The notes below the pieces were generated by a model, which was not told the origin of the DNA, did no database searches, and saw nothing but the letters and a program-made list of their open reading frames with translations. This document shows, in pieces, positions 1-14,127 of a stretch of DNA of 64,000 nt. A program made the position numbers and the translations under genes. The stretch is from Megaleporinus macrocephalus (lineage: Eukaryota > Chordata > Actinopteri > Characiformes > Anostomidae). The stretch's first letter is position 1; every line of letters starts with the position of its first letter. Where the stretch lies: NCBI GenBank assembly GCA_021613375.1, contig CM038717.1, positions 42,792,031 through 42,856,030 on the forward strand, in the 5' to 3' direction.

Positions 1-3000
1 CTCTGCGTCGGACTTTAAAGCGGATCACGTCGCTGGTCCTGAGCTGCCGGTGTCGTGAGCTGGACTTCTTTCTGGTGGTCTCGGTCAGAAGAAAAGCCAG
101 CCAGTTCTTCCAGATGAGCTTCAGCTCCGCGCTCTCCTTCTCCGGGATCGCTGGCCTCGCCGGACGAGCGCCGATCTGGGCGGAACACAGGGACGAGTCC
201 GGGACGGAGGAGGGTTCACGACTCACCTCTTCTTCATCTGAAGCGTGAGAGCCCGGGTCATCGTTGACGACCACTTCTAGTTGCCGTAGCTTCCTCCTCC
301 GTTGCTTCCACTCGGATTCGCTGTCTGAGAGAGACTCGTCAGACGTCTCCTGCGCTTCACCCGCCGGGTCCTTCTGTCCCGCAGACTCCTGCGCCGAGTT
401 CACGGTGGATGACGACTCTACTGAATCTCTGCTGAGGGGCGGCTCTGGGTGGGCGTCCAAATGCAGTTCCAGGGTCTGGCAGAACAGATCTCCGGCGTCT
501 GTGAGCTGGAACACCGACAGGAAGCCGTCATTCTGGGTTCCAGCGAGTCCTGAAAAACAAACATCGATATTTATACACAACATGAACAGCTCTCAGCTGA
601 ACCGGACCGGGTGGTAACTGGCTTTATTATAAACCTTATTATAAATCTTCAGACGGTCAGTTCTGAGACCATACGCAGGGACAGGCATACGCAGGGACCC
701 GCACGCCCAGGGACCCGCACGCCCAGGGACCCGCACGCCCAGGGACCCGCATACACAGAGCCTAAATTATATTTTATATATATTTTCTTTATGTAGCTGT
801 GTATCCACCTGACTTCTGCACAACACAACTGATGGTCCCAACCCCTTTTATAAGGCAAGAAATCCCACTTGTTAAACCTGACAGGGCACACCTGTGAAGT
901 GAAAACCATTTCAGGTGACTACCTCTTGAAGCTCATCAAGAGAATGCCAAGAGTGTGCGAAGCAGTAATCAAAGCAAAAGGTGGCTCCTTTGAAGAACCT
1001 AGAATATAAGACATATTATCAGTTGTTTCACACTTTTTTATAAACACACTTTTTTGTATAGAATTCCACATGTGTTAATTCATAGTTTTGATGCCTTCAG
1101 TGTGAATCTCCAATTTTCATAGTCATGAAAATAAAGAAATTTTTTTGAATGAGAAGGTGTGTCCAAACTTTTGGTCTGTACTGTATGTTACACACTTTCA
1201 GCAGTAATGTATTCATACTGTTATTTTTTTAAGGGGCAGATAATATTGAGATTAATAATTTTTTTTTTCTTGTTAAGTCAGTGTTTAATAAATGAAATGT
1301 TATTAATAGTGTGACTTTTAGCAGCAAATAAAGCAGAAACTTCTAGATATTAGCTCTAAAAATCAGCAGCACACATCGGCCATCGGCTGACATCTTAACA
1401 TCAGCATGGGCTACAGAAAAACCCATATCGGTTGATCTCTAACAGGAACTTCCATACACAGAGAGTTATATATCAAATAGATCTGCTCTTTCGTTCCAAA
1501 CGTCTTTTCAAACGTACAGGTAAAGAATTAAAAGCAGGGAAAACACCGGACCTGCCGCAGGAGCTGCCAGCCTCCTCTCCGCTGCGCGCTGCCTGTGAGG
1601 GAGCTGCCTAACTCTCAGGCTCTCACACGGACTGCAGAGCTTCTGAACTGGACCGTCGGCCCGGCACGGCTGTTCACGTCCACCTTAAACACACATGCAG
1701 TAGAGTGAGTCCAACATCAGCAACACCATTCACCTTCAGCAGACCAACACTTCCTTCATAGCCCAGACCCTTCATAGCCCAGAACCCTTCATAGCCCAGA
1801 ACCCTTCATAGCCCAGAACCCTTCATAGCCCAGAACCCTTCATACTCCTTCCTTCATAGCCCAGACCCTTCATAGCCCAGAACCCCTCATACTCCTTCCT
1901 TCATAGCCCAGAACCCTTCATAGCCCAGACCCTTCATAGCCCAGACCCTTCATAGCCCAGAACCCTTCATACTCCTTCCTTCATAGCCCAGACCCTTCAT
2001 ACTCCTTCCTTCATAGCCCAGAACCCTTCATACTCCTTCCTTCATAGCCCAGACCCTTCATAGCCCAGAACCCTTCATAGCCCAGAACCCTTCATACTCC
2101 TTCCTTCATAGCCCAGACCCTTCATAGCCCAGAACCCTTCATAGCCCAGAACCCTTCATACTCCTTCCTTCATAGCCCAGACCCTTCATAGCCCAGAACC
2201 CTTCATAGCCCAGAACCCGTCATACCCCAGAACCCTTCATACTCCAGACCCTTCATACTCCAGACCCATCATACTCCAGACCCATCATACTCCAGACCCA
2301 TCATAGCCCAGAACCCTTCATACTCCTTCCTTCATAGCCCAGACCCTTCATAGCCCAGAACCCTTCATAGCCCAGAACCCTTCATACTCCTTCCTTCATA
2401 GCCCAGAACCCTTCATAGCCCAGAACCCTTCATAGCCCAGAACCCTTCATAGCCCAGAACCCTTCATACTCCAGACCCTTCATACCCCAGACCCGTCATA
2501 CCCCAGAACCCTTCATACTCCAGACCCTTCATACTCCAGACCCGTCATACTCCAGACCCGTCCATACCCCAGACCCGTCCATACCCCAGACCCTTCATAG
2601 CCCAGACCCTTCATAGCCCAGACCCTTCATAGCCCAGACCCTGCATACTCCAGAAACTGCAGAATTAGTCAGCAATCCTTTCACCATGTTTGGGTAATCA
2701 CGACCTTTAAATAATCAAATAATAATAAGAGTAATAATAATAATAAGAAGAAGAAGAAGAAGAAGAAGAATAATGGTTAGTAGCTGAGATGAGAGGAAGA
2801 GGAGTGAATAGAGGAAGGTATGAGGTTCCAAAGAGTGCAGAAACAAAGACCTGCCACCCGTACAGGAAAGCCCACACCTGGTGGAGCTGTTAGCAGCTAA
2901 CTCCAGAAATCAGACTATGATCGGATTATTAGGCACATGTAAACTCTCTCAGCGCTCTGATGACAAACACAACAGCTCTGATCACTGTGTGTACACGCGT

Positions 3001-4456
3001 CCCGACTCACCGGAGTACTGCAGCAGCACGGTCTCCTGCGCTCTCTGCGCTCCCAGCAGGATTTTGGAGGTGGCACTGGAGCCCTGCGGCGGCAGGATGT
3101 GGGCAAAACACGGAGGAGAGTCCAGCAGGTGCGTCCACTTCAGCGCAGGAACGCTGGGCATTCGCTCGTCCAGGACGTACGCCGAGAACTGCGGGACACA
3201 AACAGAGCCACACGGTTTACTTCCACATGAGAGGAGAGGGTTTGACATTGGGGGGGAGGGGACATTTGCTAATATGAATCAAAGCCCACCCCATCTCTAA
3301 ATATTAGCTATAAGCTGATTCCACTGTAGGTAAGGTAGTAAATCACTGTTTGTATAGTGACGTAGAACAACGTTAGTGGAATTACAGTAAATTACTAATA
3401 AATAAACAAAATATAACATTATCTATACGTCTGATTATTATTAGATAAACAGAATGCAGTGTCTGGATTATATACATATATAACTATAGGTATTATATAT
3501 TATTTTCTTTGGAGCATGATGCTGAAATTAAATGAAAATAAATGTATGTTAAGGTTTCCTGACTAGACTAGACTAACATTGTTCGACAGTAAGGCTGTGT
3601 CCCAAACAGCACCCTATGAAACATTAAACACTGTACTACTGACAGCACTTCTAACAATGATATACTTTTATTTATTCATTTGTTCATTTATTTTATTTAT
3701 TAAGTTAAAACTAAAAGAAAAACGTTGTCCATGACTGTAAATTCCAATTAATCAATAAAATCAATTTATCGCGCAGCTCTACGTCCCACTATTCAATAAA
3801 AGCCCCGTTTACTGCCAGACGTAGGTACTTTTTGAGGCGCTGAGCTGTGTTTGTCTGAATCTGAACTCCAATCAGCAGAAACTTGATATTTATTATCCTC
3901 AGAAGTAGCTCTAACGTAGGTAGTAGGTAAGTAGGTGTTTTCAGACGCAGCCTATCTTTCAGTTACGGCTCCAGACGTCCTGGTCATCGTGTGTTTCAGG
4001 AGTGAAACTAATTTTTGATACTGATGCCCAAAAAAAAAAAAAATAAAAAATAAAAAACCTAGGACCCTCGACAAACAGACACACTGTTTTAAACTCTGGA
4101 TTTATAAACTGTATGATTATAAATACTGAATATGGATTATTTGGGAAGACAGTATTGTAGAAGGTGGTGGGTAAAGGAGGCTCATTTGAGAGACACACTG
4201 CACAGCCCGGACGAGCAGAACAGGTACTACTGAGCTGCAGTTCTCACCTGTGTACTGACCAGGTGGTGGTAAGCGTGACCCTCGCCCAGGTACCTGGATA
4301 GGAACACCCTCTCTCCGCTCCTACAGCCGGCCGTCTTCCCGATCCGGAACAGCGTGTGGGAACAGTCGCTGCTCTGAGGAAATAAGCCAATCATGAGCAA
4401 GCACTAAACAAACTGCAGTCTCTTCATTCAGTGAACACACACTAGGGGGCAGTGAG

Positions 4457-4529
<73 letters not shown>

Positions 4530-4605
4530 AACAGACACACACTAGGGGCAGTGAAACACACACACACAAACACACACACACACACACACACACTAGGGGG
4601 CAGTG

Positions 4606-4660
<55 letters not shown>

Positions 4661-4922
4661 GGGGCAGTGAAACACACACGAACAGACACACACTAGGGGG
4701 CAATGAAACACCCACACACACAGATTAGTAAACACACACACTAGGGGGCGGTGAAACACACCCACCCACACAGATTTCTGAACACACACACACACACACA
4801 CAGATTAGTGAACACACACACTAGGGGCAGTGAAACACACAGATTAGTGAATACACACAATGGGGCAGTGAAACACACATATACACAGATTAGTGAACAC
4901 ACACACACAAGGGGGCAGTGAA

Positions 4923-5000
<78 letters not shown>

Positions 5001-6440
5001 TAGTGAACATACAAGAGGGGGTAGTGAAACACAAATATACACAGATTAGTGAACACACACTAGAGGGAGGTGAAACACACTCACCCACACAGATTTCTGA
5101 ACACACACACAGATTTCTGAAAACACACTAGGGGCAGTGAAACACACACACACACACACACACACACAGATTAGTGAACACACACACACACAGATTTCTG
5201 AATATACACACACAGATTTCTAAACACACACACAGATTTCTGAACACACACACTAGGGGCAGTGAAACACACACACACACAGATTAGTGAACACACACAC
5301 GGGGCAGTGAAACACACACACACAGATTACTGAACACACACTAGGGGCAGTGAAACACATACGCACACACAGATTAGTGAACACACACTAGGGGCAGTGA
5401 AACACATACACACACACAGATTAGTGAACACACACACGGGGCAGTGAAACACATACACACAGACACACAACTACTGTAGCTCTCGTTAAACCTGTTCATT
5501 ATTAATCCTGCAGTGAGTCTTTACGTCTGCAGTAACGAGGTCGTACCCTGCTGTCCGTGAGCTCCACCCCCGACCTGTCGGCGAAAACCATCACTCTCGG
5601 GTGCGCAGAGAACTCACACCACCGCCACGGCGACCTGGCATTGAAGTACAGGTTTGATGTCTCTTCCCGAAACATCTGAGGCCTAGAAAACAGAAATCAC
5701 CTGAGACTGGGACACGACTGCTGGTGATCATCTCTCCGGTCACCAGAAGACTAGTCACTCAGACTCAGATCATTTAACCAGTCTGGTTTAGGTGTGCACA
5801 GACCGGACACTCCCTGAACACTCAATCAAATATCAACAGCAAACTTCAAAGCTTACAATAAAATACACACCGATATATGAGGTCAGAGGTCAGCCGGTCA
5901 TCAAATTCCGTGCTTATGCTTATAATGCTGCACGACCTCAGCAGCCTGACTTCGAACCAGGAGCTGACCATAGAGTTTCCCGAAACCTGTGATCTGTGTT
6001 TCAGTCACATTAAGGTGTGTTCACTAGTACGTGAGATCTGCTGCTATCGGGTCACACAATCACAGAACCAACCCTGAACTTACGTCTCACATATCAGCTT
6101 CCACACAAATAAACAATAGTGCACTGCTGTGTGCACGACAGCATTACTGGTGCAAACAGACGGTTATAAGATAAGAGCTTTATCAGACTGATTATATTAA
6201 ATAACTAATTAACTAATTATTACTGATGTGAATCTCCTCAGGTGGAGAAGCTGTGCTCATGATATTGTTGACCGGTACTGACCACTACGGGGTCATTAGT
6301 CTGCATGTGAAAGACGACAGCAACTAACAATAGTGACCATGCAGGTGTGTCTACACGGGAACCAGCAGGAGCACAACTTACTAACACAGTGCTCTGTTAC
6401 TGAACACAGTGATACAAGCCCAGAACACACTGTACACACT

Positions 6441-6488
<48 letters not shown>

Positions 6489-6588
6489 ATACACACACAG
6501 TGCAGGAACACAGTGACACAGCCCAGAACACACTGTACACACATACACACACAGTGCAGGAACACAGTGATACAGCCCAGAACACACT

Positions 6589-6623
<35 letters not shown>

Positions 6624-6807
6624 TACAGCCCAGAACACACTGTACACACACACACACACACACACAGTGCAGGAACACAGTGACACAGCCCAGAACACAC
6701 TGCACACACACACAGTGCAGGAACACAGTGATACAGCCCAGAACACACTGTACACACACACACACACACACAGTGCAGGAACACAGTGATACAGCCCAGA
6801 ACACACT

Positions 6808-6840
<33 letters not shown>

Positions 6841-6873
6841 GCAGGAACACAGTGATACAGCCCAGAACACACT

Positions 6874-6926
<53 letters not shown>

Positions 6927-8133
6927 GCAGGAACACAGTGATACAGCCCAGAACACACTGTACACACACACACACACCTCCACTCTCCTTCACACACACG
7001 CTTACCGGTTTCCCAGCGTCCAGAGATACGCTGCTCCACTCTCACTGGCCACCACAAGTTCTCCACGAACATGAGGACTACAAACACAGAGAAAGACAGG
7101 AGAGAGAAGCTCCTGCTTAGATTACATCTACAGACCAACAGCTTCAACATACCCTCTTAATTGACCCCCGTCCCCCCAACACACACCACTGATAAACACC
7201 TGACTATCTTCATTTCCAACACCGAACCTCCAGCACTGAAGCTCCAGCACTGAAGCTCCAGCACTGAAGCTCCAGCACTGACTGCTCTGGACTGTAACGT
7301 CCTGTAAGCGCGTCTGTATCCTGATTAATCAGCTGGGACGGAGGAGAAGAAACAGAGGAGCTTAGTTTCACCTTCTTACAACATCTCTGCTAATTTAAAC
7401 AACACAGATCATTAACTCACTCTCACTCCTCTCCTCCACCCAGTGGAGCCCTCCAACTCAGCCCGGTCACGGCTACCACAGCGCAGAGCTGGTAATTAGA
7501 GCTGAGCATCATATACTTACCTCTTTATCACCATCACAATATACTACTCAGAGCACATGGATGATCATCATTACCTAAACAACACTGTCCATCTAGACTC
7601 CTGGCTAACTGGAGTCAGTGAATTAAAATAAAAATACGTTTGAGATACACTAATTCATTCAGAGTGTGCTGCCATGAGTCAGAGCTGTTCACAGTGGTGG
7701 TGAATGGAACCAGACGTCTACCTCTACAAGCTCCCTCACAGAAAGTTCTTACAGTAGATGTTATAAATACACTGTCTGATTCTGAGACGCTGGTTATGAT
7801 AGTTTAGAGAAGATCTCAGTCTTAAACTCCATGTTCATGGTGGAGGGATACATGCAGGACGCTGTGAGGTTCAAATAGATCTTCCAGATGTTTCCATCAC
7901 TAACAACCTTTACACCATAAATCAATACAAACATATATTCAAGATTTGGAATGAAACATTGTGCGTGTTTAAAACAGACCACCATCATACACATGGGGGC
8001 GCACTGGAGCTCACCTGACGCTGAGGCTGGTGCAGCGCTCCTTCAGCTGGACCACCTGCAGCGGCCGTGGACGCTGAGCATCTTTCATCATCCACAAAGC
8101 ACAGAAATGATCAGAACGCACTCCTATGTTAAC

Positions 8134-8192
<59 letters not shown>

Positions 8193-11100
8193 TAGCATCA
8201 GCTCCACTGACCATACAGGAGCTCCACTTACAGACTGTAGTTCATCTGATTCTCTGTATACTTTATTACTCTGTTCTTTAATGATCAGGACCCCCACAGG
8301 ACCACCACAGAGCAGATACTATTAGGGAGGTGGATCATTCTCAGCACTGCAGTGACACTGACGTGGTGCTGGTATGAGTGGATCAGACACAGCCGTGCTG
8401 CTGGAGTGTTTAAACACTGTGTCCACTCACTGTCCACTCTATTAGACACTCCGACTACCTGCTGGTCTACCTTGTAGATGTAAAGTCAGAGACAGTAGCT
8501 CATCTGCTGCTGCACAGTTTGTGTTCTCTAGTCCTTCATCAGTGGACACAGGACGCCGCCCACAGGACACTGCTGTCTGGATAGTTTTGGTTGGTGGATG
8601 ATTCTCAGTCCAGCAGCAGCACTGCTGTGTCTGATCCACTCACACCAGCACAACACACACTAACACACCACCACCACTTCAGTGTCACTGCAGTTCTGAG
8701 TATGATCCACCTCCCTGCTCTGTGGTGGTCCTGTGGGGGTCCTGATCATTAAAGAACAGAGTAATAAAGTATACAGAGAATCAGATGAACTACAGTCTCC
8801 TATATGGTTTATATATATATATAAATATATCAGATTATATAACAGCACTACAGTCTTACCTTCATCGTCCACGCTGGCCACACTGACCTGCCTGACCGCT
8901 CCATTCAGATTAAACATCAGGGGTTTAGTGTCCATGTTTATACTGGGAGGCCTGTCCTCACTGTACTCCAGCACCACCCTGTGGAAATCTGAGGAAGTAC
9001 AGTTAAGTACTGGAGGCTGAAGCTGTGAGTTCCATACTGGTCCATGTGAAAGACCCTCAAATGGCTCTGCTTGTTTCTGCTGCATCTCATTTTGTCCCCT
9101 GAAAGTTATATGACAGGACAGGACGGGCTGGTGCTAACTGGCTAGCACGCTGACTCCTCTGTAACCCCTACATGGACGGCTGTAGTTAGGTTTGAAATGT
9201 TTCACACTAAGAATTTTACATACTGCTCCTTTAATCAGGTGAACAGCAGAGACCCCGAGCTGAAGGATACTGAGAGAGGTGAAGGCTTCTCCACTGGGGT
9301 AGATCAGACAGGCCTCCTTCTGGGCTTCAAACTCCCCCAGAGGAATGTAGGCTAGAGCGCCTCCAGTGGTGGCAGGCTGGAACTCCTCCAGTTCCTTCTG
9401 GAGGGTCAACTCCTCATGGAGAAGCTCAGCCAGGAGAGTTGATGGAATGTCACAGAAAACGTCCCTCAGCAGGTGATGGTAGCGGTGCGCACGCTCCGAG
9501 GCGTGTCCCATCTCACACCTGCAGAGAGACACGGCACCGGATCCAGTTATGGACCTTCAGGACACCTGCAGTTAGTCTGAAAGACCACCAGGCCGACATA
9601 CCCTTAGACCTTCACTGGGTGACCCCTCCCCCTCTTTTCTTCTGAACGACTCCACCTCTCTGGATGAGCCCTCGCCCCCTTCTACAGACTCCACCTCTCT
9701 GGATGAGCCCTCCCCCTCTTTTACAGACTCCACCTCTCTGGATGAGCCCTCCCCCTCTTTTACAGACTCCACCTCTCTGGATGAGCCCTCCCCCTCTTTT
9801 ACAGACTCCACCTCTCTGGATGGGCCCTCCCCCTCTTCTATAGACTCCACCTCTCTGGATGAGCCCTCCCCCTCTTCTACAGACTCCACCTCTCTGGATG
9901 AGCCCTCCCCATCTTTTACAGACTCCACCTCTCTGGATGGGCCCTCCCCCTCTTCTATAGACTCCACCTCTCTGGATGAGCCCTCCCCCTCTTCTACAGA
10001 CTCCACCTCTCTGGATGAGCCCTCCCCCTCTTCTACAGACTCCACCTCTCTGGATGAGCCCTCCCCCTCTTTTACAGACTCCACCTCTCTGGATGAGCCC
10101 TGCCCTTCTTCTACAGACTCCACCTCTCTGGATGAGCCCTGCCCTTCTTCTACAGACTCCACCTCTCTGGATGAGCCCTCCCTCTCTTCTACAGACTCTA
10201 CCTCTCTGGATGGGCCCTCCCCCTCTTCTTCAGACTCCACCTCTCTAGATGGGCCCTCCCCCACCTCTACACACTCCACCTCTCTGGATAGGCCCTCCCC
10301 CTCTTCTATAGACTCCACCTCTCTGGATGAGCCCTCCCCCTCCTCTACACACTCCACCTCTCTGGATGAGCCCTCCCCCTCTTCTACAGACTCCACCTCT
10401 CTGGATGAGCCCTCCCTCTCTTCTACAGACTCCACCTCTCTGGATGGGCCCTCCCCCTCTTCTACAGACTCCACCTCTCTGGATGGGCCCTCCCCCTCTT
10501 CTACAGACTCCACCTCTCTGGATGAGCCCCCCCCCCCCCCCCCCCCCCTTCTACAGACTCTACCTCTATGGATGACCCCTCCCCCTCTTCTACAGACTCC
10601 ACCTCTCTGGATGAGCCCTCCCCCTCTTCTACAGACTCCACCTCTCTGGATGAGCCCTCCCTCTCCCCTACAGACTCCACCTCTCTGGATGAGCCCTCCC
10701 CCACCTCTACACACTCCACCTCTCTGGATGAGCCCTCCCCCTCTTCTACAGACTCCACCTCTCTGGATGAGCCCTCCCCCTCTTCTACAGACTCCACCTC
10801 TCTGGATGAGCCATCCCCCTCTTCTACAGACTCTACCTCTCTGGATGGGCCCTCCCCCTCTTCTACAGACTCCACCTCTCTGGATGGGCCCTCCCCCTCT
10901 TCTACAGACTCCACCTCTCTGGATGAGCCCTCCCTCTCTTCTACAGATTCCACCTCTCTGGATGAGCCCACCCCCTCCTCTACCGACTCCACCTCCCTGG
11001 ATGAGCCCTCCCCCTCCTCTACACACTCCACCTCTCTGGATGAGCCCACCCCCTCTTCTACAGACTCCACTTCTCTGTATGAGCCCTCCGCCTCCTCTAC

Positions 11101-13515
11101 CGACTCCACCTCCCTGGATGAGCCCTCCCCCTCCTCTACACACTCCACCTCTCTGGATGAGCCCTCCCCCTCTTCTACAGACTCCACCTCTCTGGATGAG
11201 CCCTCCCCCTCTTCTACAGACTCCACTTCTCTGTATGAGCCCTCCGCCTCTTCTACCGACTCCACCTCTCTGGATGAGCCCTCCGCCTCTTCTACCGACT
11301 CCACCTCCCTGGATGAGCCCTCCCCCACCTCTACAGACTCCACCTCTCTGGATGACCCCTCCCCCTCTTCTACAGACTCCACTTCTCTGGATGAGCCCTC
11401 CCCCTCTTCTACAGACTCCACCTCTCTGGATGACCCCTCCCCCTCTTCTACAGACTCCACTTCTCTGGATGAGCCCTCCGCCTCTTCTACCGACTCCACC
11501 TCCCTGGATGAGCCCTCCCCCACCTCTACAGACTCCATCTCTCTGGATGACCCCTCCCCCTCTTCGGAAAGACTCCGCCTCTTTCTGTGTGACTCCTCCC
11601 CTAAAACATTAGCCCGTGCACACTCCCAGTTAACTCCCAGGGAAAACCAGTGTCCCAGCACAGGTCCGACTTACTTCTTATACTTTAGGCGGCTCAGGAA
11701 GTTGTTCATTCTGCCCATCCTGACGCGACCCTGGACGATAAAAAACAATCATAACACCTTCACACAAAATACGAGGGTTAAAGGCCGACGCCCACCAAAC
11801 ACTCAGAGACGCACCTTACAGGACCTCGTCCCAAAGTCAAAGTGTTCTCCGAGCAGCCGGCCCATCGTCGAGAACGAGTCCATACAGTGATGTACGTAGA
11901 AATGCTGCATCTACACAAACAGAACACTAATCAGACCTGCACACTCTGCTCACATAACAAACACACCTGTACGTACACCTACATGATCAGGGAAGTCACC
12001 CGGACTGTACGGTGGGCCGGAGGGGATCTCGCCCGCTTGGAGGAGGAAAAAAATAAACAACTGAAAACACAACATTATACATATGACACATCCCATAATA
12101 TTAAAACATAAAACACTTTATGGCCCACATTACATGCCCCATGTACCCATCCTGACACTCATCCCTGTTGTTTATACTGGGGGGGGGGGGGGGGGTCTTG
12201 AAAATCAACAAGCCCCCCAAATGCATACAGCAGGGTTCTTTACATTCACTTCAAACAGTCAGCAGACTATTCCGCTCAGTGTAGTACAACCCCCACCCCC
12301 CTTAACCCCCCCCCCCCACATCCCTGAAGATCTGCTACCTTTACTTGGCGGCAGAAGCGGCGTCACCACCGGCTCCACGGGGACCCACGTCTCCCCCTCC
12401 ACCACACGCTGCGACTGGAACTCCCAGCACGTCTGTCCTCGCGAGTCACTCTGAGACAGAGTTCAACACAAACTGCTGTGATCAGTAAACCACACCTGGA
12501 CACAACAAACTCTTCACAAGCACTGACTAGTGTGTGTGTTTCACTGCCCCCTAGAGAGAGAGTGTGTTTCACTGCCCCCTAGTGTGTGTGTTTCACTGCC
12601 CCCTAGAGAGAGAGAGTGTGTTTCACTGCCCCCTAGTGTGTGTGTTTCACTGCCCCCTAGAGAGAGAGAGTGTGTTTCACTGCCCCCTAGAGAGAGAGAG
12701 TGTGTTTCACTGCCCCCTAGAGAGAGAGAGTGTGTTTCACTGCCCCCTAGAGAGAGAGTGTGTTTCACTGCCCCCTAGTGTGTGTGTTTCATTGCCCCCT
12801 AGAGAGAGAGAGTGTGTTTCACTGCCCCCTAGTGTGTGTGTTTCACTGCCCCCTAGAGAGAGAGAGTGTGTTTCACTGCCCCCTAGAGAGAGAGAGTGTG
12901 TTTCACTGCCCCCTAGAGAGAGAGAGTGTGTTTCACTGCCCCCTAGAGAGAGCGTGTTTCACTGCCCCCTAGAGTGTGTGTGTGTTTCACTGCCCCCTAG
13001 TGTGTGTGTTTCACTGCCCCCTAGTGTGTGTGTTTCACTGCCCCCTAGAGTGAGAGTGTGTGTTTCACTGCCCCCTAGAGTGAGTGTGTGTTTCATTGCC
13101 CCTAGAGAGAGTGTGTGTGTGTGTGTTTTACTGCCCCCTAGAGTGAGAGTGTGTGTGTTTCACTGCCCTTAGAGAAAGAGAGTGTGTTTCACTGCCCCCT
13201 AGTGTGTGTGTTTCACTGCCCCCTAGTGTGTTTTTCACTGCCCCCTAGTGTGTGTGTTTCACTGCCCCCTAGTGTGTTTTTCACTGCCCCCTAGTGTGTG
13301 TGTTTCACTGCCCCCTAGAGTGAGATGGTGTGTGTTTCATTGCCTCTAGGGAGAGTGTGTGTGTTTTACCGCCCCCTAGAGAGAGAGAGAGAGAGAGAGA
13401 GGGGGTGTGTGTGTGTGTTTTACCGCCCCCTAGAGTGAGAGTGTGTATGTGTTGCACTGCCCCCTAGAGAGAGAGAGAGACAGAGAGAGACTGAGAGAGA
13501 GACAGAGAAAGACAC

Positions 13516-13563
<48 letters not shown>

Positions 13564-13597
13564 AGACAGACAGAGAGAGAAAGACAGAGACAGAGAG

Positions 13598-13636
<39 letters not shown>

Positions 13637-13689
13637 CAGAGAGAGAGAGACAGAGAGAGAGAGAGAGACAGAGAGAGAGAGACAGAGAC

Positions 13690-13736
<47 letters not shown>

Positions 13737-13744
13737 GAGACAGA

Positions 13745-13808
<64 letters not shown>

Positions 13809-13830
13809 GAGATAGAGAGAGACAGAGAGA

Positions 13831-13867
<37 letters not shown>

Positions 13868-13950
13868 GAAGAGAGAGAGAGAGAAAGAGAGAGACAGAGA
13901 GAGAGAGAGAGACAGAGAGAGAGAGAGAGACAGAGAGAGTGAGAGAGAGA

Positions 13951-13982
<32 letters not shown>

Positions 13983-14002
13983 CAGAGAGAGAGAGAGACA
14001 GA

Positions 14003-14042
<40 letters not shown>

Positions 14043-14056
14043 GAGAGAGAGACAGA

Positions 14057-14127
<71 letters not shown>

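Noticed and set aside
9572..11890. Large ORFs on both strands (Ser/Asp/Pro-rich on plus, Gly/Glu-rich on minus)
   Set aside because: Product of a 39-bp (13-codon) array inside taf1c intron 5. The array is flanked by real taf1c exons on the minus strand.
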